DNA of 64,000 nucleotides. Source: Neckera pumila. Its lineage: Eukaryota > Streptophyta > Bryopsida > Hypnales > Neckeraceae. The position numbers and the translations under genes are program-made. The notes under the pieces are model-generated. The model had not been told where the DNA came from. It was given only the letters and a program-made list of their open reading frames with translations, and did not search any database. Positions 14,010-27,148 of the stretch are shown in pieces. Within the stretch, counting starts at the first letter, position 1; every line of letters starts with the position of its first letter. The stretch lies in contig OZ018408.1 in assembly GCA_963969595.1 (NCBI GenBank), forward strand, positions 10,971,823-11,035,822, written 5' to 3'.

Positions 14010-14330
14010 TTTAGAAGATCCATACCTTTAATTAGGCATTTAAATTTAAAAAATTAAAAAAAAAATTGTTTGCTTATTATAGTGAAATCTCATAGATTGT
14101 AGGTCCCCTGGTCGCATTTTTGGTACATTCAGAAAGCTCTATGCAAGGAGTGGTGCATGGGCTTTGGTTTGTGGCAATCCAACCTGTGGTGTGAAAGTTA
14201 TGGATTTTTGAATTTTATTAAATTTTAAAATTAAAAAAATACTTTTAATTTTTAATTTTTAATTTTTTTTGACTGGGGTATTGACTCAAGGCACACTATC
14301 ATATGTTCAGGTCAAATTTGGCACATTGGT
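14010..14330. repeat. Dispersed repeat, TTGTTTGCTTATT family
   Basis: Contains CCATACCTTTAATTAGGC, then GTGAAATCTCATAG, GCATTTTTGGTAC, GTGGTGCATGGGCTTTG, GTGTGAAAGTTATGG and a terminal GGCACACTATC. The same order of blocks occurs in tandem at about 24505-25010 and once at about 26510-26755. No open frame; class unknown. Confidence 0.6.
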
Positions 14331-14837
14331 GCCAAAATATTTTAATTTTAGAATTCAAACAGTTTGTCAGCTCAATTCGGATTTCTTGTCTTTTGGCACT
14401 TTCCTCTTCCTAATTTTTCAACACTTCTAATTTGGTATTGATTTTTTCTATTCACACATAGATGTTGGGTTTTTTTTCTAAATTTTTTCAAGAATAATTT
14501 TTAGATATTCAGAATTAGCATCAATGAAGTTTTTTCAGATTTTCAGAAATAGTTGTACAATTTTTATTAAAATTTTAGACATATTATTTACAAACCTGAC
14601 CTACACGTATGGTAGTGTGATATTAAAGAGGTCTGGATGTATCTGGATGAAAGCATGGATGGCTAGCTGGATTTTTCGTGGATGAGAAACGGGTCCTGGT
14701 CTCCTCAATGTGGGACGGAGTGAGCGTGAACGAAGAAGCTCATGCTGGATGAACAATCCTGGAACCTGAGATTCTTGGGGGAGTGGAAGAGACGACTCCA
14801 GCAAATTTGCTCGCCCAAAGATTGCAAGCTTCCGGCG

Positions 14838-17800
14838 ATGGCGGGCCTCCTGCTGCTGCGAACCATGCCCACCAGCAGGGGTTATACTCTCCCGCTGCAT
14901 TGCACAAAGCCTCTTCCTGTCTCTTCCTCGCATTACAATGCCCTGCTCTTGCTCCCGGGCATCCGTGGTTCTCCTGCTACTCGATTAAGACGCGACAACC
15001 GTGCGGCCTGCTGGAACTACAACAATGACAGGAGCTATGGCCGACATGCTAGAGCTTTCCCGAGGGTGTGGATTCGGAGGGCCAGTTTCCGCGCTTCAGG
15101 TACTAATTTCACTTGAATTGGGAGGTCGGCGTGGGGTTTCGCAGGGTTTTGGGAAACTCTTGGATTACTCAGTGAATTCAATGCGCCTGATTTTGCATTA
15201 TCAATTCTGAATACCTTATTCGTTTGAAAATCAGATTCTAACGTGGTAATTGAAGCTAATTAGAGCCAGTGGGGTTAGACACCTTTTTCAGTATCTTTGA
15301 TGATCATTTCTGTACATGAAACACTTGATAAGAATTCATGCTGTGCACTCTCAAAATCCTCGAGAAAATCATGGATTATTCGGAGAAATCAATGTTGAAT
15401 TATAATTTTGTAGTCCGAATTCGATTGAACACCTGCTTCTAACATGGCAATTGAAGCTAATTAGAGGCAGAGGGGTTAGATAGCCGTCCACCTCCTTTTT
15501 CAATACCTTTGATAGTCATTTCTGTATATAAGCCACTTGATAAAAATTAATGCTGTGCACTTTCAAAATTCTCGTGCAAGTTTCATGAATTCTTTTGTAA
15601 TTGTTGGATTGATTGGACCTCCTGCGGTTGCAGCTTCAAGTGATGCTCTGCCGCCCGTGGAGCTTGGAAAGAATTTCGACTTTTCAAGTGAAGAGCGACT
15701 TTACAATTGGTAAGCTGTTTCTGTGGCTTACTAGCTATGTCTAATGAAATATCTTATGCAGAGCAGAATTTGAGGTCATAATGAATTGGAATTGGCAGGT
15801 GGGAGGGGCAAGGGTACTTCAAACCGGATGCTGCTGCCGAAGGAGAGCCATTTGTGATCCCAATGCCGCCCCCGAACGTGACGGGCGCTCTTCACATGGG
15901 TCATGCTATGTTCGTCACCCTTGAGGTACATGTTTCGTGATTCTACCTTTGCTTAGCAATTCGTGTTTTGAATCTGCTTTTTGTTCTTAACTGAGTTTTG
16001 AGTAAGTTAGCCTTTTCAATAATCTCTGGACCAATCAGGGTGGGAGGTCTATGTACAATGGGGAGATCGCAAGTCAAGCACATCCCTGTTCTCTTTATTA
16101 AAAGAGTTGGAAGATTGTAACTTTAATGTTTTGGATAGTGATAGTAACAAATTTCAAGCAGGTGATTATAGCGATACCTCCTATGAATCATGGGGAGGTT
16201 TCTCTATGAATTGTGTAATGCTTGGTTTGCCCTCACATGATTTGTCTTCCTATCATGTAATCTAGAGTTTCTTGAAACAATCTAATTTTTACCGAAAACC
16301 ATGTACATTGCTTCTAATGAATCATTTCGAGTTCTGATCCATCGAATGGCTCAGGATGTCATGGCCAGGTTTTGGCGGATGAGAGGACGACCCACCTTGT
16401 GGGTGCCTGGCACTGACCATGCTGGCATTGCTACCCAGGTAATACGTCATCTCTTTTCAATAACTCTTTGGGTTACTATTGGAACTACCTTTGGGAATTG
16501 TGCCGTTGTTGATAGACATGATCAGTCAATGGGTATTTAATGCTATCACTGGGTTGCAATAAGGTAGAAAACACTAAATCATTAGAGACCTGATCGCATA
16601 TCAATGCTTATCCCTGCTAATAATAGCAGCTCATCCATTCATATGCTTAGTTGGCCTTCAATTAGCAAGTTGGGTAAAGCATGAATTGGGGTTGCCTACT
16701 GTCACTTATTGTGGTCCACAACTTCCTACTTTGAAATTGCGTAAGAAATTCATTCATTATAATCTCCCAGTGTCTTAAAATGCTTAAGAGTGACGCACCC
16801 AGTGTCTTCAACCTTTCTTGAGCTTGATTGGTAATATGGTATGAACAGCTAGTGGTGGAGAAAATGCTGACTGCGCAAGGAATCAAACGAACGGATCTCG
16901 GACGTGAAATATTTGTCAACAAGGTCTGGGAGTGGAAAGAGAAGTACGGTGGAACTATTACTACTCAATTGCGTAGGTTAGGAGCATCATGTGATTGGAG
17001 TCGGGAGCGTTTCACTCTTGACGATCAACTGAGTGGTGAGATACTCATCATCATCTCTCGGTTCTGTATTGACGTTTAAATAATCGGGAGCCATGAATTC
17101 CGTGAATCTGGAGTTCTTTGACTCATTGGTATTCCTGTGCCCGTGTGCTTGACTTGCAGGTGCGGTATTGGAAGCTTTTGTTCGTCTACATGAGAAAGGC
17201 CTTGTTTATCGCGGTAATTCTACCTGAATTCGAGTATTTCTTTACTAGAATATGTTTTTGGAAGACTTGGAAAATTTCCTAATCGCATCCAAGTTTCAGT
17301 TGTCTGGATTTGAAGTTTCGTGTCCGTGCAGGGAGTTACATGGTGAATTGGTCGCCGCATCTGCAAACGGCTGTATCAGACCTGGTAAGTGCTACCAAAT
17401 ACTTGTCTTGCAATATGATCTTCTGCAGCATATTCGCAGTCAGATGTAGTGTCTTCAAATATTTAGGACTCCTATGGTTCATAGAATGGTCGTGGTGGTT
17501 TAGGAAGTCGAATACTCGGAGGAGCCTGGCAAGCTTTACTACTTCAAGTATCCGGTGGCGGGTGGTTCGAGGTACACTCAACTTATTTTTGCGGTCCTAT
17601 ATCATCGTCTGCTTACCCAAACTTATGCAGGCACAAGTAGTGCAACAAGTGTATGAAACGCTCTGGTGTATTATGCCTAATTTTGTTGCAGGCATGTGTA
17701 GTTTGAGTGTTCTAGCTTTCAAGGAGACTACCTGAACGTTATCCTTTTTCAAGAATATTTCATTTGAGTGTTTCTTTATTTGTTTTTTACATCATAGTTC

Positions 17801-20800
17801 TTACCAGTTCTTAGTAGGAAGTCACGGTCGAGGCTTACAATGTTCAAGCTTTCGACCTAACCAGCAGTTTGCGATTTGGGCAGTGAGGATTATTTGCCAG
17901 TCGCCACAACAAGACCCGAGACTGTATTGGGAGATACTGCCGTTGCAGTGAATCCTCAGGTTTGCCACTAATTCATGCTCGTCTGCTGTACCACCGTCAT
18001 TATTCTAGACGGAAGCGACTTTGCCTTGTCCATATCCAATTTTAATAATTATTAGAAGTGTCCGTGGATGTCTTTCAGGACGAACGCTACAAGAAGTATA
18101 TTGGGAAAATGGCAGTTGTGCCATTGAGTGGAGGACGTGAGGTCCCAATCATCGCAGATGAGGTATATATGTAGACTGCGCCATTTATTCTTTTTGTGGA
18201 GTGATCTTTTTTCTTAATTTTTGGCTGTTGTTGGCTATTGATGGAATTTAATGTCTATATTGCATTATTGCGTTTCTGTTCTCCTCTTCTTGGACCAACT
18301 GACGCTTTTCTGTTCACGATAAGCAGTACGTGGACAAAGAATTTGGAACTGGAGCCTTGAAGATAACCCCGGGGCATGATCCCAATGATTATGCAATTGG
18401 CAAGAAGCTGGGGCTTCCATTTATCAACATCTTTAACAAGGATGCCACGCTGAATGAAAATGCAGGAGATTACTGGTACATTTTCTATGTCCGTGCAGTC
18501 ATTGTAACAGTCAAATGAACATGTATTTGGCAAACTCATATCAGATGGCTCTTCTCTCGCCTTCATTTCATCTTATTCTAATAAATGTATAATAGCATGA
18601 GATTGATTCGTGTGTATTGTGGATGATCGCTCAGTGGTCTGGACAGATTCGTTGCTAGAACAAAGCTTTGGGAGGACTTGGAGAAATCAGGTCTAGCCAT
18701 CAAAGCCGACCCCTACACACTGCGAGTTCCTCGATCTCAACGAGGTGGTGAGGTTGGCCATCATCCAAACTCTCATCATCTATAACTTAAGCTTGTCATG
18801 CGTTTTAATATCAAACTGAAACAGCTTGTAAATGGAAGCAGCTCATGCTTGAGTTTCTACTTTAGAGAATCTACTCCTTCTTGCATTATGTTTTACTTGG
18901 GAACATACACACCTGTTCATAGTTTGACCATGAGTGTAGTACGGAGTAATAGATTTTGGATAATTGAACTGCCGGTATTCATTCGGTCCTGTTAGCACTC
19001 AATCACAAGACATGGGTGGGCATGATACTTGTTTTGAACCATCTTCTGGTACTTGCAGGTGGTGGAGCCCTTGGTAAGCAAGCAATGGTTCGTCACAATG
19101 CAACCACTAGCAGACAAGGCACTTAAGGCAGTGGAAAATGGAGAACTTCGTATTATTCCCGATAGATTTGAGAAGGTCCTTTTCCCCTATCACTTTCTCG
19201 ATATTGTCATTGATGTAGTATCTGGTGAGAGTACCCTTAGCATTTAATCTACTTGGACAGGGTTGTTTGGGTTTGAAGAGCTTGAAAAGGTTTTAGGAAA
19301 TAATATGTCGCTCACTTGCTTGTTGTTGGCAGTAGATTTACAACTTTTGGCTTTCCAACATAAAGGACTGGTGTGTAAGTCGGCAACTCTGGTGGGGTCA
19401 TCGAATTCCGGTTTGGTATGTGGAAGGCAGTGATGAGGCAGATTATATAGTAGCCCGTTGCGAAGAAGATGCTTACAAGACTGCTCGGGCTAAGCATGGG
19501 GAGGATGTGAAACTAATTCAAGAATCTGATGTTCTTGACACTTGGTTCTCCAGGTATGCATCTTAAACCGCCCGGTTTGGCTTACTTCGTTTGCAGACTG
19601 GATGCTCTTCACGTGCTGCTGCCATATGTGTGGGAATCAATGACGTTGGTCGCAGGTTGCGCAGGAGTCCCAAGTGCTAGAGCTTAAGCATACTTATGTG
19701 TCTGTTTGACATTTCTTCTGGAATGTTTTTTTCACCATTGATAACTCATACTGAGACCGACTTGAAATTGTCCTGCTGCAGTGGACTGTGGCCATTTAGT
19801 ACACTGGGTTGGCCTAGTACTTCTGCAGATGATTACCAACGGTTTTATCCTACAGCCGTGTTGGAGACTGGGTAATGTTTTTCAATATTTTAGCTGCAAG
19901 CACTCGGTTTGGTTTTAAACTTTGTGCATTATATTATAGAACTATGGTATCTTACGCGCTATTATTTAATTAAATTGTTTGTTCATGGAGACAGGCATGA
20001 TATCCTCTTCTTTTGGGTAGCAAGAATGATCATGATGGGTATTGAGTTTACTGGGAAGGTTCCGTTTTCAACTGTTTATTTGCATGGACTAGTCCGTGAT
20101 GCTCAGGTTGGTCTTACGTTCTCTATTTTCTGTGAATATTTTAGTCACTTCGATTTATTACTTGAGCTTTTTAACTTGTCTAGTCATTTTCTTATTTGAT
20201 GGATCGTTAAGTTTCCTGACGCGGTATTGTTCGGCTTGCAGGGACGAAAAATGTCAAAATCGCTGGGCAATGTTATTGATCCCTTGGACACCATCGCCGT
20301 ATACGGTACCGATGCTCTCCGCTTCACGCTGGCTACCGGCACTACCCCTGGTCAGGTATGGATTAGTGAATGCGTAGAACTTCTGGTTGCTGCAATGGCC
20401 GTTTTCAACTTCAGTATTTTCACTATAAGAGTTTCGACTAATTGTTTGGGTCCTGTAGGTGTGAAGATCTCGATCTAGAACTTTTTTTTCTTCACCCATT
20501 CTATAAGTGTCTATTAGAGTGCATATTTGCATTTCTCTTTCTATGTATGATCAATTTTGGAAGTTATCTCTTTGTAACCTGAATCTTATGTTCTGTGCTT
20601 TATTTAGGACGTAAATCTATCAATGGAAAGGTTGACGTCTAACAAAGGTTTCACCAATAAGTTGTGGAACGCTGGAAAGTTCATTCTTCTCAATTTGCCA
20701 CCTTCATCCGATTCTTCTGCATGGGAGCACATCCGAGAGCACAAGGTAGATTGTGGGACATCCATAGCCAGCAATTGTATTAGATGATCTCGTTTCTAAA

Positions 20801-23770
20801 GTATGAGCCCTTTAACATTTACTGGAATTTCGATAAGGGAACATCTTATGCGTGCTCTATGCCTTATGGAAGTCGCTCATGATTATTTTTACTTGGTTTC
20901 CATTTGATTAAATTAAAAATCTAATTATTAACTTTGATAATACTAATGTCTTGCAGTTTGACACCGAAGAAGGACTGGCTAGCCTCCCTTTGGCTGAGCG
21001 CTGGGTGGTAAGTACCAGCTAGGTTGGCCATCTTGGCAATTTGGCTACTTTGAAGTAGAAAACATTATTTGAGGATTCAATCTTTTTCCGTAGCGATTCC
21101 TTATGTCACAAGCAACTTATGCGGCGACTGGATTCTTTACACAGGTGTCAAAGCTGCATGAGCTAGTGGACTCGGTAACTGTCGACTACGAAAGATTTTT
21201 CTTTAATGAAGCTGGACGTGCTATTTACGACTTCTTCTGGAGTGATTTTGCTGACTGGTAAGAAGCCTTATGTTTTGTAGTGTTGATAAACCATATTCCA
21301 CTAGTAGTTTAAAACCCACACCCAAAGTTATTCTAGAAAACCTTCATAAACGTTACCAGTTGGTAACTGCGTTAAATGTCCTTACAATTAACTAGGTTTT
21401 TAGAATACCACTTTCTATGTGTGTGCGGGTTGGGGTTTGCGGGAAGGCCGTCTACTAGTGTTCTGATTCTTAGTATTTACATTCACCGTGGTTGGGTTTT
21501 GTGAATGTAATGTCTTTTTTGATTCTGATTCGAAGGTTGACACATGTGCATCTAGACCAAAGAAAGGCCCCTGTATTGGAGATATCTTTATAGACCTCTC
21601 TTTCCGTATCCTCGCTGAAGGTTGCTACAATCTTGGCTTCTGTTCAGGTACATTGAGGCCAGTAAAACTAGACTCTACAAGAACGAGAATCCAGTATCCT
21701 TGTCACTGGCTCAGGCAGTTCTGTGTGACGTGTTTGAAACCGTGTTAAAGTTGCTTCACCCCTTCATGCCGTTTGTCACTGAAGAGCTTTGGCAGGTCAT
21801 CATCTTTCTATTATTTCAAAAGAAACCTTCCAAACTTCAGTATCATTCAGGAGCTTTTTGTAGACATGTATGCGTTTGTGGTGCCTGTATTGCACGACCA
21901 TTCTGCTGGCCAATGAAATGTCTTTCGATTAAACCTTGATTGTTTGGGTTTGTCGGTGTGTAGGGCATGCCATATGAAGGTGCTGCTCTAATTGTATCTC
22001 CATGGCCTCAATCTGGCCGTCCCAGGGACTTGAAGGCTTTGCAAGAGTTTGAAAATTTGCAGGCTCTGGTATGATTCATCAGATGCACTCAACTTCCGTT
22101 GTTGTTTTTGTATCTGATTTTACATTTAGAGTTTTTGTGGCACTAAGATGGAATGCAGAAATGATAACATGGACATTTTGGGCCTTAGAGAATCGTCGCG
22201 AATTAATGCTTTTAGAATTTTTTAATTGTGAAATCTAATTCATGGGGATTGGGGAAACAGGTGCGTAGTATAAGGAATGCACGAGCTGAATACTCTGTGG
22301 AACCTGCGAAGCGCATCTCTGCATATATTGTTGTTAGCCCTGCAAATGGAACTTTCATCGAGGTATGCTCGAAGGCTACGTCCTTTTCATTATTGGGAAG
22401 TTCTCACCTATTGTTTAGAGCGTGACAATTGGCTAGGATTTTTTAAAGGGGGGGGCGGGGGGGATCTACTTCGCTGAACGTGAGCTCCTATTGTTGCACT
22501 CATGAGTTGACTAAACATAGAGGTTTGGTTGATTTTCTGACTCATGAATTCTTGGATGCATTTATAGGAAGAGAAGGCTGTACTGGCATCTCTTTCAAGA
22601 CTCGATCCTGACAGCTTTCACATAACTTCCTCACCTCCTGGTACGACTCGCTTTGTTTTTCGATTAGGATGTTTTCGTTATGGGCCTGTGCCCCTATTAC
22701 TGTAGATTGATGCGATATCTGAAATAAAAGAATGTCTAACCTTTTTTTGTTAAAATTCAAAGCGAAGAAAAAATTAAGCTAATAGAAATGATTCTGTGGA
22801 CTTCTAGAAATGCTTGGGAATCTCTTAGGCTTGTTCAGGCAATGCGTGAAAATTGTTTGCTGGACTTTTCTGTTGTACTGTAGACTGCTTTACATTGAAG
22901 GCTGGGTTGTGACCAAAATCTCGGGACAAAACCGCATTATAATCTTTTTGAAAAGGTCAATCGGATGCTGAAGATTTGAGGTAGGCACCGCGAAATGGCT
23001 CAAATCTGATGTTTGGTTAATTCTGTAACATCTGCATTCTGAATGTTGTGTATTTGGGTTTCCTCGCAGGGGAGGCAAATCAAGCTGTCCATTTGGTGAT
23101 TGCAGACGGTCTAGAAGCATATTTACCACTAGCTGACATGGTAGATATCGGCAAAGAAGTTGAACGCCTAAGAAAGCAAGCCACGAAGCTACAAGCGGAT
23201 TATGATTCAAGCATGAAGAGGCTTGCTTCCAGCAAAGTAAGTAAACAGAACGAGTCATTGAGCCACCTTCATTGTACATACTCCGTTCAACCATGCTCAT
23301 TTTTCACAAAATGCCATTGCCATTGCTATTCGTTCTTCTGCACCAAGTTTTGTCAGTGCTGTATGTTTTGAAGGTTTGAACAAAAATAACAGGCTTTTAC
23401 CCGCGCTTACAAACAGCACTTGTAGTGTCCTATTGAAGTTCATTATAGCATTATGCACTAGTACATACATGCGAGTACTTTCTGCCAACGGGGATCTATG
23501 GGTTCGTAATAGCCGTTTTTCAGTGTAGATCATTTCACTCAAAACTGTATTAGAATGAATTGTTCCCTTTTTGCAAGATCTTTTCAACCACCTTAGTGTT
23601 GAACTTTTATCTCACACTTGGGACATATTTTGCAGTTCGTGGAGAAAGCACCAGCAGCAGTTGTACAAGGGGTAAGGGAGCAGGCAAAGGAGGCTGAAGA
23701 GAAACTTCTTATTATCAATTCACGTCTAGAGCTTTTGAATACCATGGCAGTAGTTAGCTCTCCGCAGTAA
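14838..23770 (+). CDS. valS: Valyl-tRNA synthetase, organellar/bacterial type, 26 exons
   Basis: Exons: 14838-15099, 15634-15709, 15799-15925, 16355-16438, 16849-17035, 17160-17213, 17332-17384, 17504-17571, 17884-17959, 18079-18162, 18327-18475, 18635-18752, 19059-19175, 19336-19553, 19782-19871, 19995-20106, 20242-20355, 20608-20745, 20957-21007, 21145-21257, 21648-21795, 21964-22068, 22261-22362, 22568-22640, 23070-23236, 23636-23770. All phases agree and give 1006 aa. The enzyme charges tRNA-Val. Class I signatures are HMGH (145-148, in [14 protein letters not shown]) and KMSKS (628-632). The editing domain shows [18 protein letters not shown] and [16 protein letters not shown]; the catalytic core also has [14 protein letters not shown]. 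The C-terminus (~932-1000) is a coiled-coil tRNA-binding arm. The first ~85 residues are Arg/Ser/Leu-rich, consistent with an organelle transit peptide. The in-frame ATG at 14742 is an alternative start; 14838 gives the better presequence. It resembles plant chloroplast ValRS (Arabidopsis EMB2247) more than the cytosolic enzyme. Confidence 0.95.
16560..16800. repeat. Dispersed repeat inside ValRS intron 4
   Basis: TTGGCCTTCAATTAGCAAG (inverted relative to the ET copy) followed by GTCACTTATTGTGG..CACAACTTCCTACTTTGA and AAGAAATTCATTCATT. The same blocks occur in ET introns 2 and 3 and carrier intron 3. Degenerate and non-coding. Confidence 0.45.
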
Positions 23771-24500
23771 GGGAACCATTCATTTCGTCATTATATCTTT
23801 GAAGTGACTGAAAGAAGATTCATTGCAGAAACGTCTCCTTGTTGAAGGGGAAGCACTTCACTCCAGGAGCAAATCAAGACGAAACCATTTATTTGGGAGT
23901 AATGATTTGAACTAATGCCATTTTGTGTGAACATAATGAACTTAGCACATGTTTCAAGCGCCAATTTCGTAATGTCATATGCGTAACACGGGTAAGCTTA
24001 ACAGGGGATTTCGACCTTATGATTCCTGTTCCATAATTTGGAGGTTAATTTTGTTATCAAATTGGGCTCAATGTGAATTTTCTTTTCCCAAAGTATTGCA
24101 TTTATTGTCATTATTGCCCCTGCACTAATGACACTAAAGGTTCCTTTGCAACTTGGTGTTAGGAATGGTACAAGCAAAAGTGTTGGGAATGAATTTAAGT
24201 ACATCTTTGGAGTTTGATCTAGATTCACTTTGCTAACACCAAGTGTGCATATACTTTAAATGGAATTTTATTTTGAAGTTATGTAAATTTGTGAGGTGCA
24301 CTAATTCAAAAGTTCATAGTATTTTTCATAGTCTTCATTTTAAGGTTATATGAAAATGATATGGTTCAAATTGTTTTTATACAACCTGATTGTCTTCAAA
24401 ATTCATCTAGACAACACCATTTCATCCATTTTATATCCAATTTTGAGTGAAAATAATTTGTACTGTTTAAACTCTCTTATTATTTGAAGTTTCCTCATAG
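23771..24500. other. ValRS 3' flank, AT-rich
   Basis: Probable 3'UTR followed by AT-rich spacer. No gene or repeat boundary identified. Confidence 0.4.
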
Positions 24501-24504
24501 AATT

Positions 24505-25010
24505 TTAGAATCCATACCTTTAAGAGAATTTGTTTTGTTTTGTTACATTGAGAATGTCGTACGGAGTTTGTTTTGTTTTGTTTTTTGTGCATCCCCCTAC
24601 CATGTGCTTGGTACTATTGGAAAGCCCTCGGTAAGGAGGGATGTATCGGCTTTGATTTGTGGCATTGGGATCTAGGGTGTGAAAGTTATTGAAATGTGAA
24701 GTTTTTTTATAAATTAGAAAATTAGAAAATTATTTTTGCTTTGATTTTGGTTGTGGCAACGACACAGGGCACACTAGTCCATACCTTAAGTTAGGCTATT
24801 TGCTTTGTTTTGTTTTGTTTGTTTGTTACGATGAGATCTTCAAAACTACGTGTCTCCCAATTGTATTTTTGGTACCATCAAAAAGCTCTTTGCAAAGAAG
24901 GGTTCATGGGCTTTGTTTCGTGGCGTTTGTTTGGACCTATGGTGTGAAAGTTATCGAATTTCAAAATTGTTATGAATTAAAAAAATTATATTCTTTTTAA
25001 TCACAAGCTA
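24505..25010. repeat. Two tandem units of the TTTGTTTTG dispersed repeat
   Basis: Unit 1 (about 24510-24778) and unit 2 (about 24779-25000) each start near CCATACCTTAA, pass through a TTTTGTTTTGTTT run, GTACTATTGGAAAGC or GTACCATCAAAAAGC, GGGCTTTG and GTGTGAAAGTTAT. Unit 1 ends in GGCACACTAG. They match 14010-14330 and 26510-26755. Confidence 0.6.
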
Positions 25011-25530
25011 GCATTATTACTAATATTGATTAGAGTAAATGAATCTTTCAAACTACTACAAATTATAGCATCTCCCAAATTTCTATATAGTCATATTAAA
25101 GTCACATCCTAAGAGTCCACAAGCACATGATCATTACATAGAATCTTATATTGTTTTGACTATTAATAAGGTAATTTAGTACACTTAAACATTTGATTAT
25201 GCTTTCTACTATTAATCATTTCAAGATGAATAGGTCAAATTTGGGCTTTATATTCTTTTTAGCAATTTTAAAGACTTCTTCTATTTCTTCAAATGATTGT
25301 CTTTTGAATCAACAAATATAATGTTCTTCACTCAATCTAATGATATAAAAGACTTTGCTTCATTTAGATTTACTTTTTATGATGTGGTCAACCAAAAAGA
25401 TCATTTCAAAATCATCAATCCTTTTTTGATCTTCAAAGAGTTAAACTATCTTAGATTTTTGTTGGACCTTTCTTTACAATCAATAGCAGCTCCCAATTTT
25501 TATTTGTGTATGTTAATAGATGCAATATAA
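25011..25530. other. AT-rich spacer, no gene seen
   Basis: Contains one 77-codon open frame (25297-25530) without recognisable motif. Base composition and lack of splice context argue against a gene. Confidence 0.45.
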
Positions 25531-25746
25531 CACTATAAGAAACCTACGTTTTAAATGACTAGTCCGGATTTTTCTTGATGGATTTTAGTAGACGTCGAAT
25601 GCAACAAAACCATATTTTTATGTCAACATTGATGTTACATTGGACATTTTTGTTGACAAAAAATACGAGTTTGTTGCATTGAATGTCCACTAAAATCTAT
25701 CAAGAAAAATCCAGGCTCATTACCTAAATGCGGGTTTCTTATATTG
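25531..25746. mobile_element. CACTA-like MITE with TAA duplication
   Basis: A 216-bp element beginning CACTATAAGAAACC and ending GGGTTTCTTATATTG, with near-complementary arms of about 75 bp (both contain GGATTTTTCTTGATRGATTTTAGTRGAC when read inward). Flanked by TAA at 25528-25530 and TAA at 25747-25749. No coding capacity. Ends resemble the element at 12059-12219. Confidence 0.78.
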
Positions 25747-26264
25747 TAAATAATCTATAGATTCTACAAAGTTAATTACAGATGTTCCCACAAGTGAATT
25801 TTAATTTTCAAATTCTTGAAAATTATATATATAGAAGAATATGTAAATGTTAGTTTTACAAGAAAGACACCATTAGTTTTAGTTACCTCATTGTTGCTTA
25901 TCAAAGTGACCTTGAAGAAGTACCTTGCAATTGCAAACATTATAGACATGTTCAAATATCTAATTCACACATGTCACAAACTCTTTGTTGTCATTGTTGT
26001 GAATAACTTTTTATGACATATATAGCTAGGCAAAGTGATAGAGAATAATTGCTCCCAATTGTAATTTTTTTTTTGAAATAGAACCTCAAAGATTCTTGCC
26101 TAAAATGTACAAAGCTCTCAAGAATGTACTAGCCTATTTATGAGAACCTAATTTATTGTACAATGTCCAAAAAATGCATTAAAAGATAATATAAAATACT
26201 TCCAACAAGATCCCCCCAAAAAATAAGGCAATTCCATAATAGGAACAATTTTCAATTGCTTCTT

Positions 26265-26458
26265 CAGACGCATCTAGGTGTAATCAATTTCACAAGTGCA
26301 GATTGAATATTGAACTCCATCTAAGGGTTGGTAAGAGAAACCATTGAAAATGATTTGATATCAGACGCATCTAGGTGTAATCAATTTCACAAGTGCAGAT
26401 TGAATATTGAACTCCATCTAAGGGTTGGTAAGAGAAACCATTGAAAATGATTTGATAT
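26265..26458. repeat. Perfect 2 x 97-bp direct tandem duplication
   Basis: Two back-to-back copies, 26265-26361 and 26362-26458, starting CAGACGCATCTAGGTG and ending TTTGATAT. I find no differences between the copies by eye. They lie in non-coding AT-rich DNA, so the duplication is probably recent. Confidence 0.9.
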
Positions 26459-26509
26459 CAGAAACTGTGACACTAACTCACTATTGCTCGAAGTAATCCA
26501 TAATGATTA

Positions 26510-26755
26510 CGTTAAATTAGACTGTTTGTTTTGTTTTGTTTGTTTGTTATGGTGAGATCTCCTGAACTATGCATCTCCCGATCGAGTTCTTGGTACCTCT
26601 CGACAAAGAGGGGTGCACGGGCTTTGCTTCATGGGCTTTGCTTCATGGCGTTCCGACTCAAGGCAAAAAAGATATTGAATTTCGAAGTTTTAATGAAATT
26701 AAAAAAAATTAGAAAAAATACTTGCAACGGCACAGGACACACCAGTACTGATTAC
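26510..26755. repeat. Single unit of the TTTGTTTTG dispersed repeat
   Basis: TTTGTTTTGTTTGTTTGTTA, GTGAGATCTCC, TTCTTGGTACC, GTGCACGGGCTTTGCTTCATG (its last part directly repeated) and GGCACAGGACACACCAG. Same block order as 14010-14330 and 24505-25010. Confidence 0.55.
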
Positions 26756-26759
26756 TGAA

Positions 26760-27148
26760 CCCTAGAAGCGCTCCACCACGTGTCAGACATGCAGAGGTCG
26801 TATACTTGCCAGCAAGGACTTCCGTCTACCAGCCAAGTGGCGAGCCCCCACATCCCCGACCTGGTCCCAGCTCCCGCCAGCTCGCATTCCAGTCTCTGAC
26901 AGAGCTTCAGAATCAAATCACTACTGTACCGTGTTTCCGTCTGGAGCTTCAATTCCCAGTTTCCCACTCCACAAAGCAGACCATCTAAAGCAGAAAAATT
27001 CAGAGCCAGCTGAAAACCATTGCCGAGATTTCTCTTACATTGCTCTAGACAGTTTTCTGATCTTCAAGCTATCACAAGGTTCGGGAAGAAGCTAGCTAGT
27101 CGACCGATCGAGAGAGAGTGAGAGTGAGAGAGAGAGAGAATTATACAT
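26760..27148 (+). promoter_or_regulatory. Probable promoter and 5'UTR of the carrier gene
   Basis: GC rises sharply here. A GA-rich tract (GAGAGAGAGTGAGAGTGAGAG) at about 27107-27139 lies just upstream of the start codon, as is common in plant 5'UTRs. No clear TATA box is seen. Confidence 0.4.

Noticed and set aside
26040..26240. Sequence reminiscent of an LTR-retroelement leader (CCAACAAGATCCCCCC)
   Set aside because: No paired LTR, primer-binding site or polyprotein fragment could be found.
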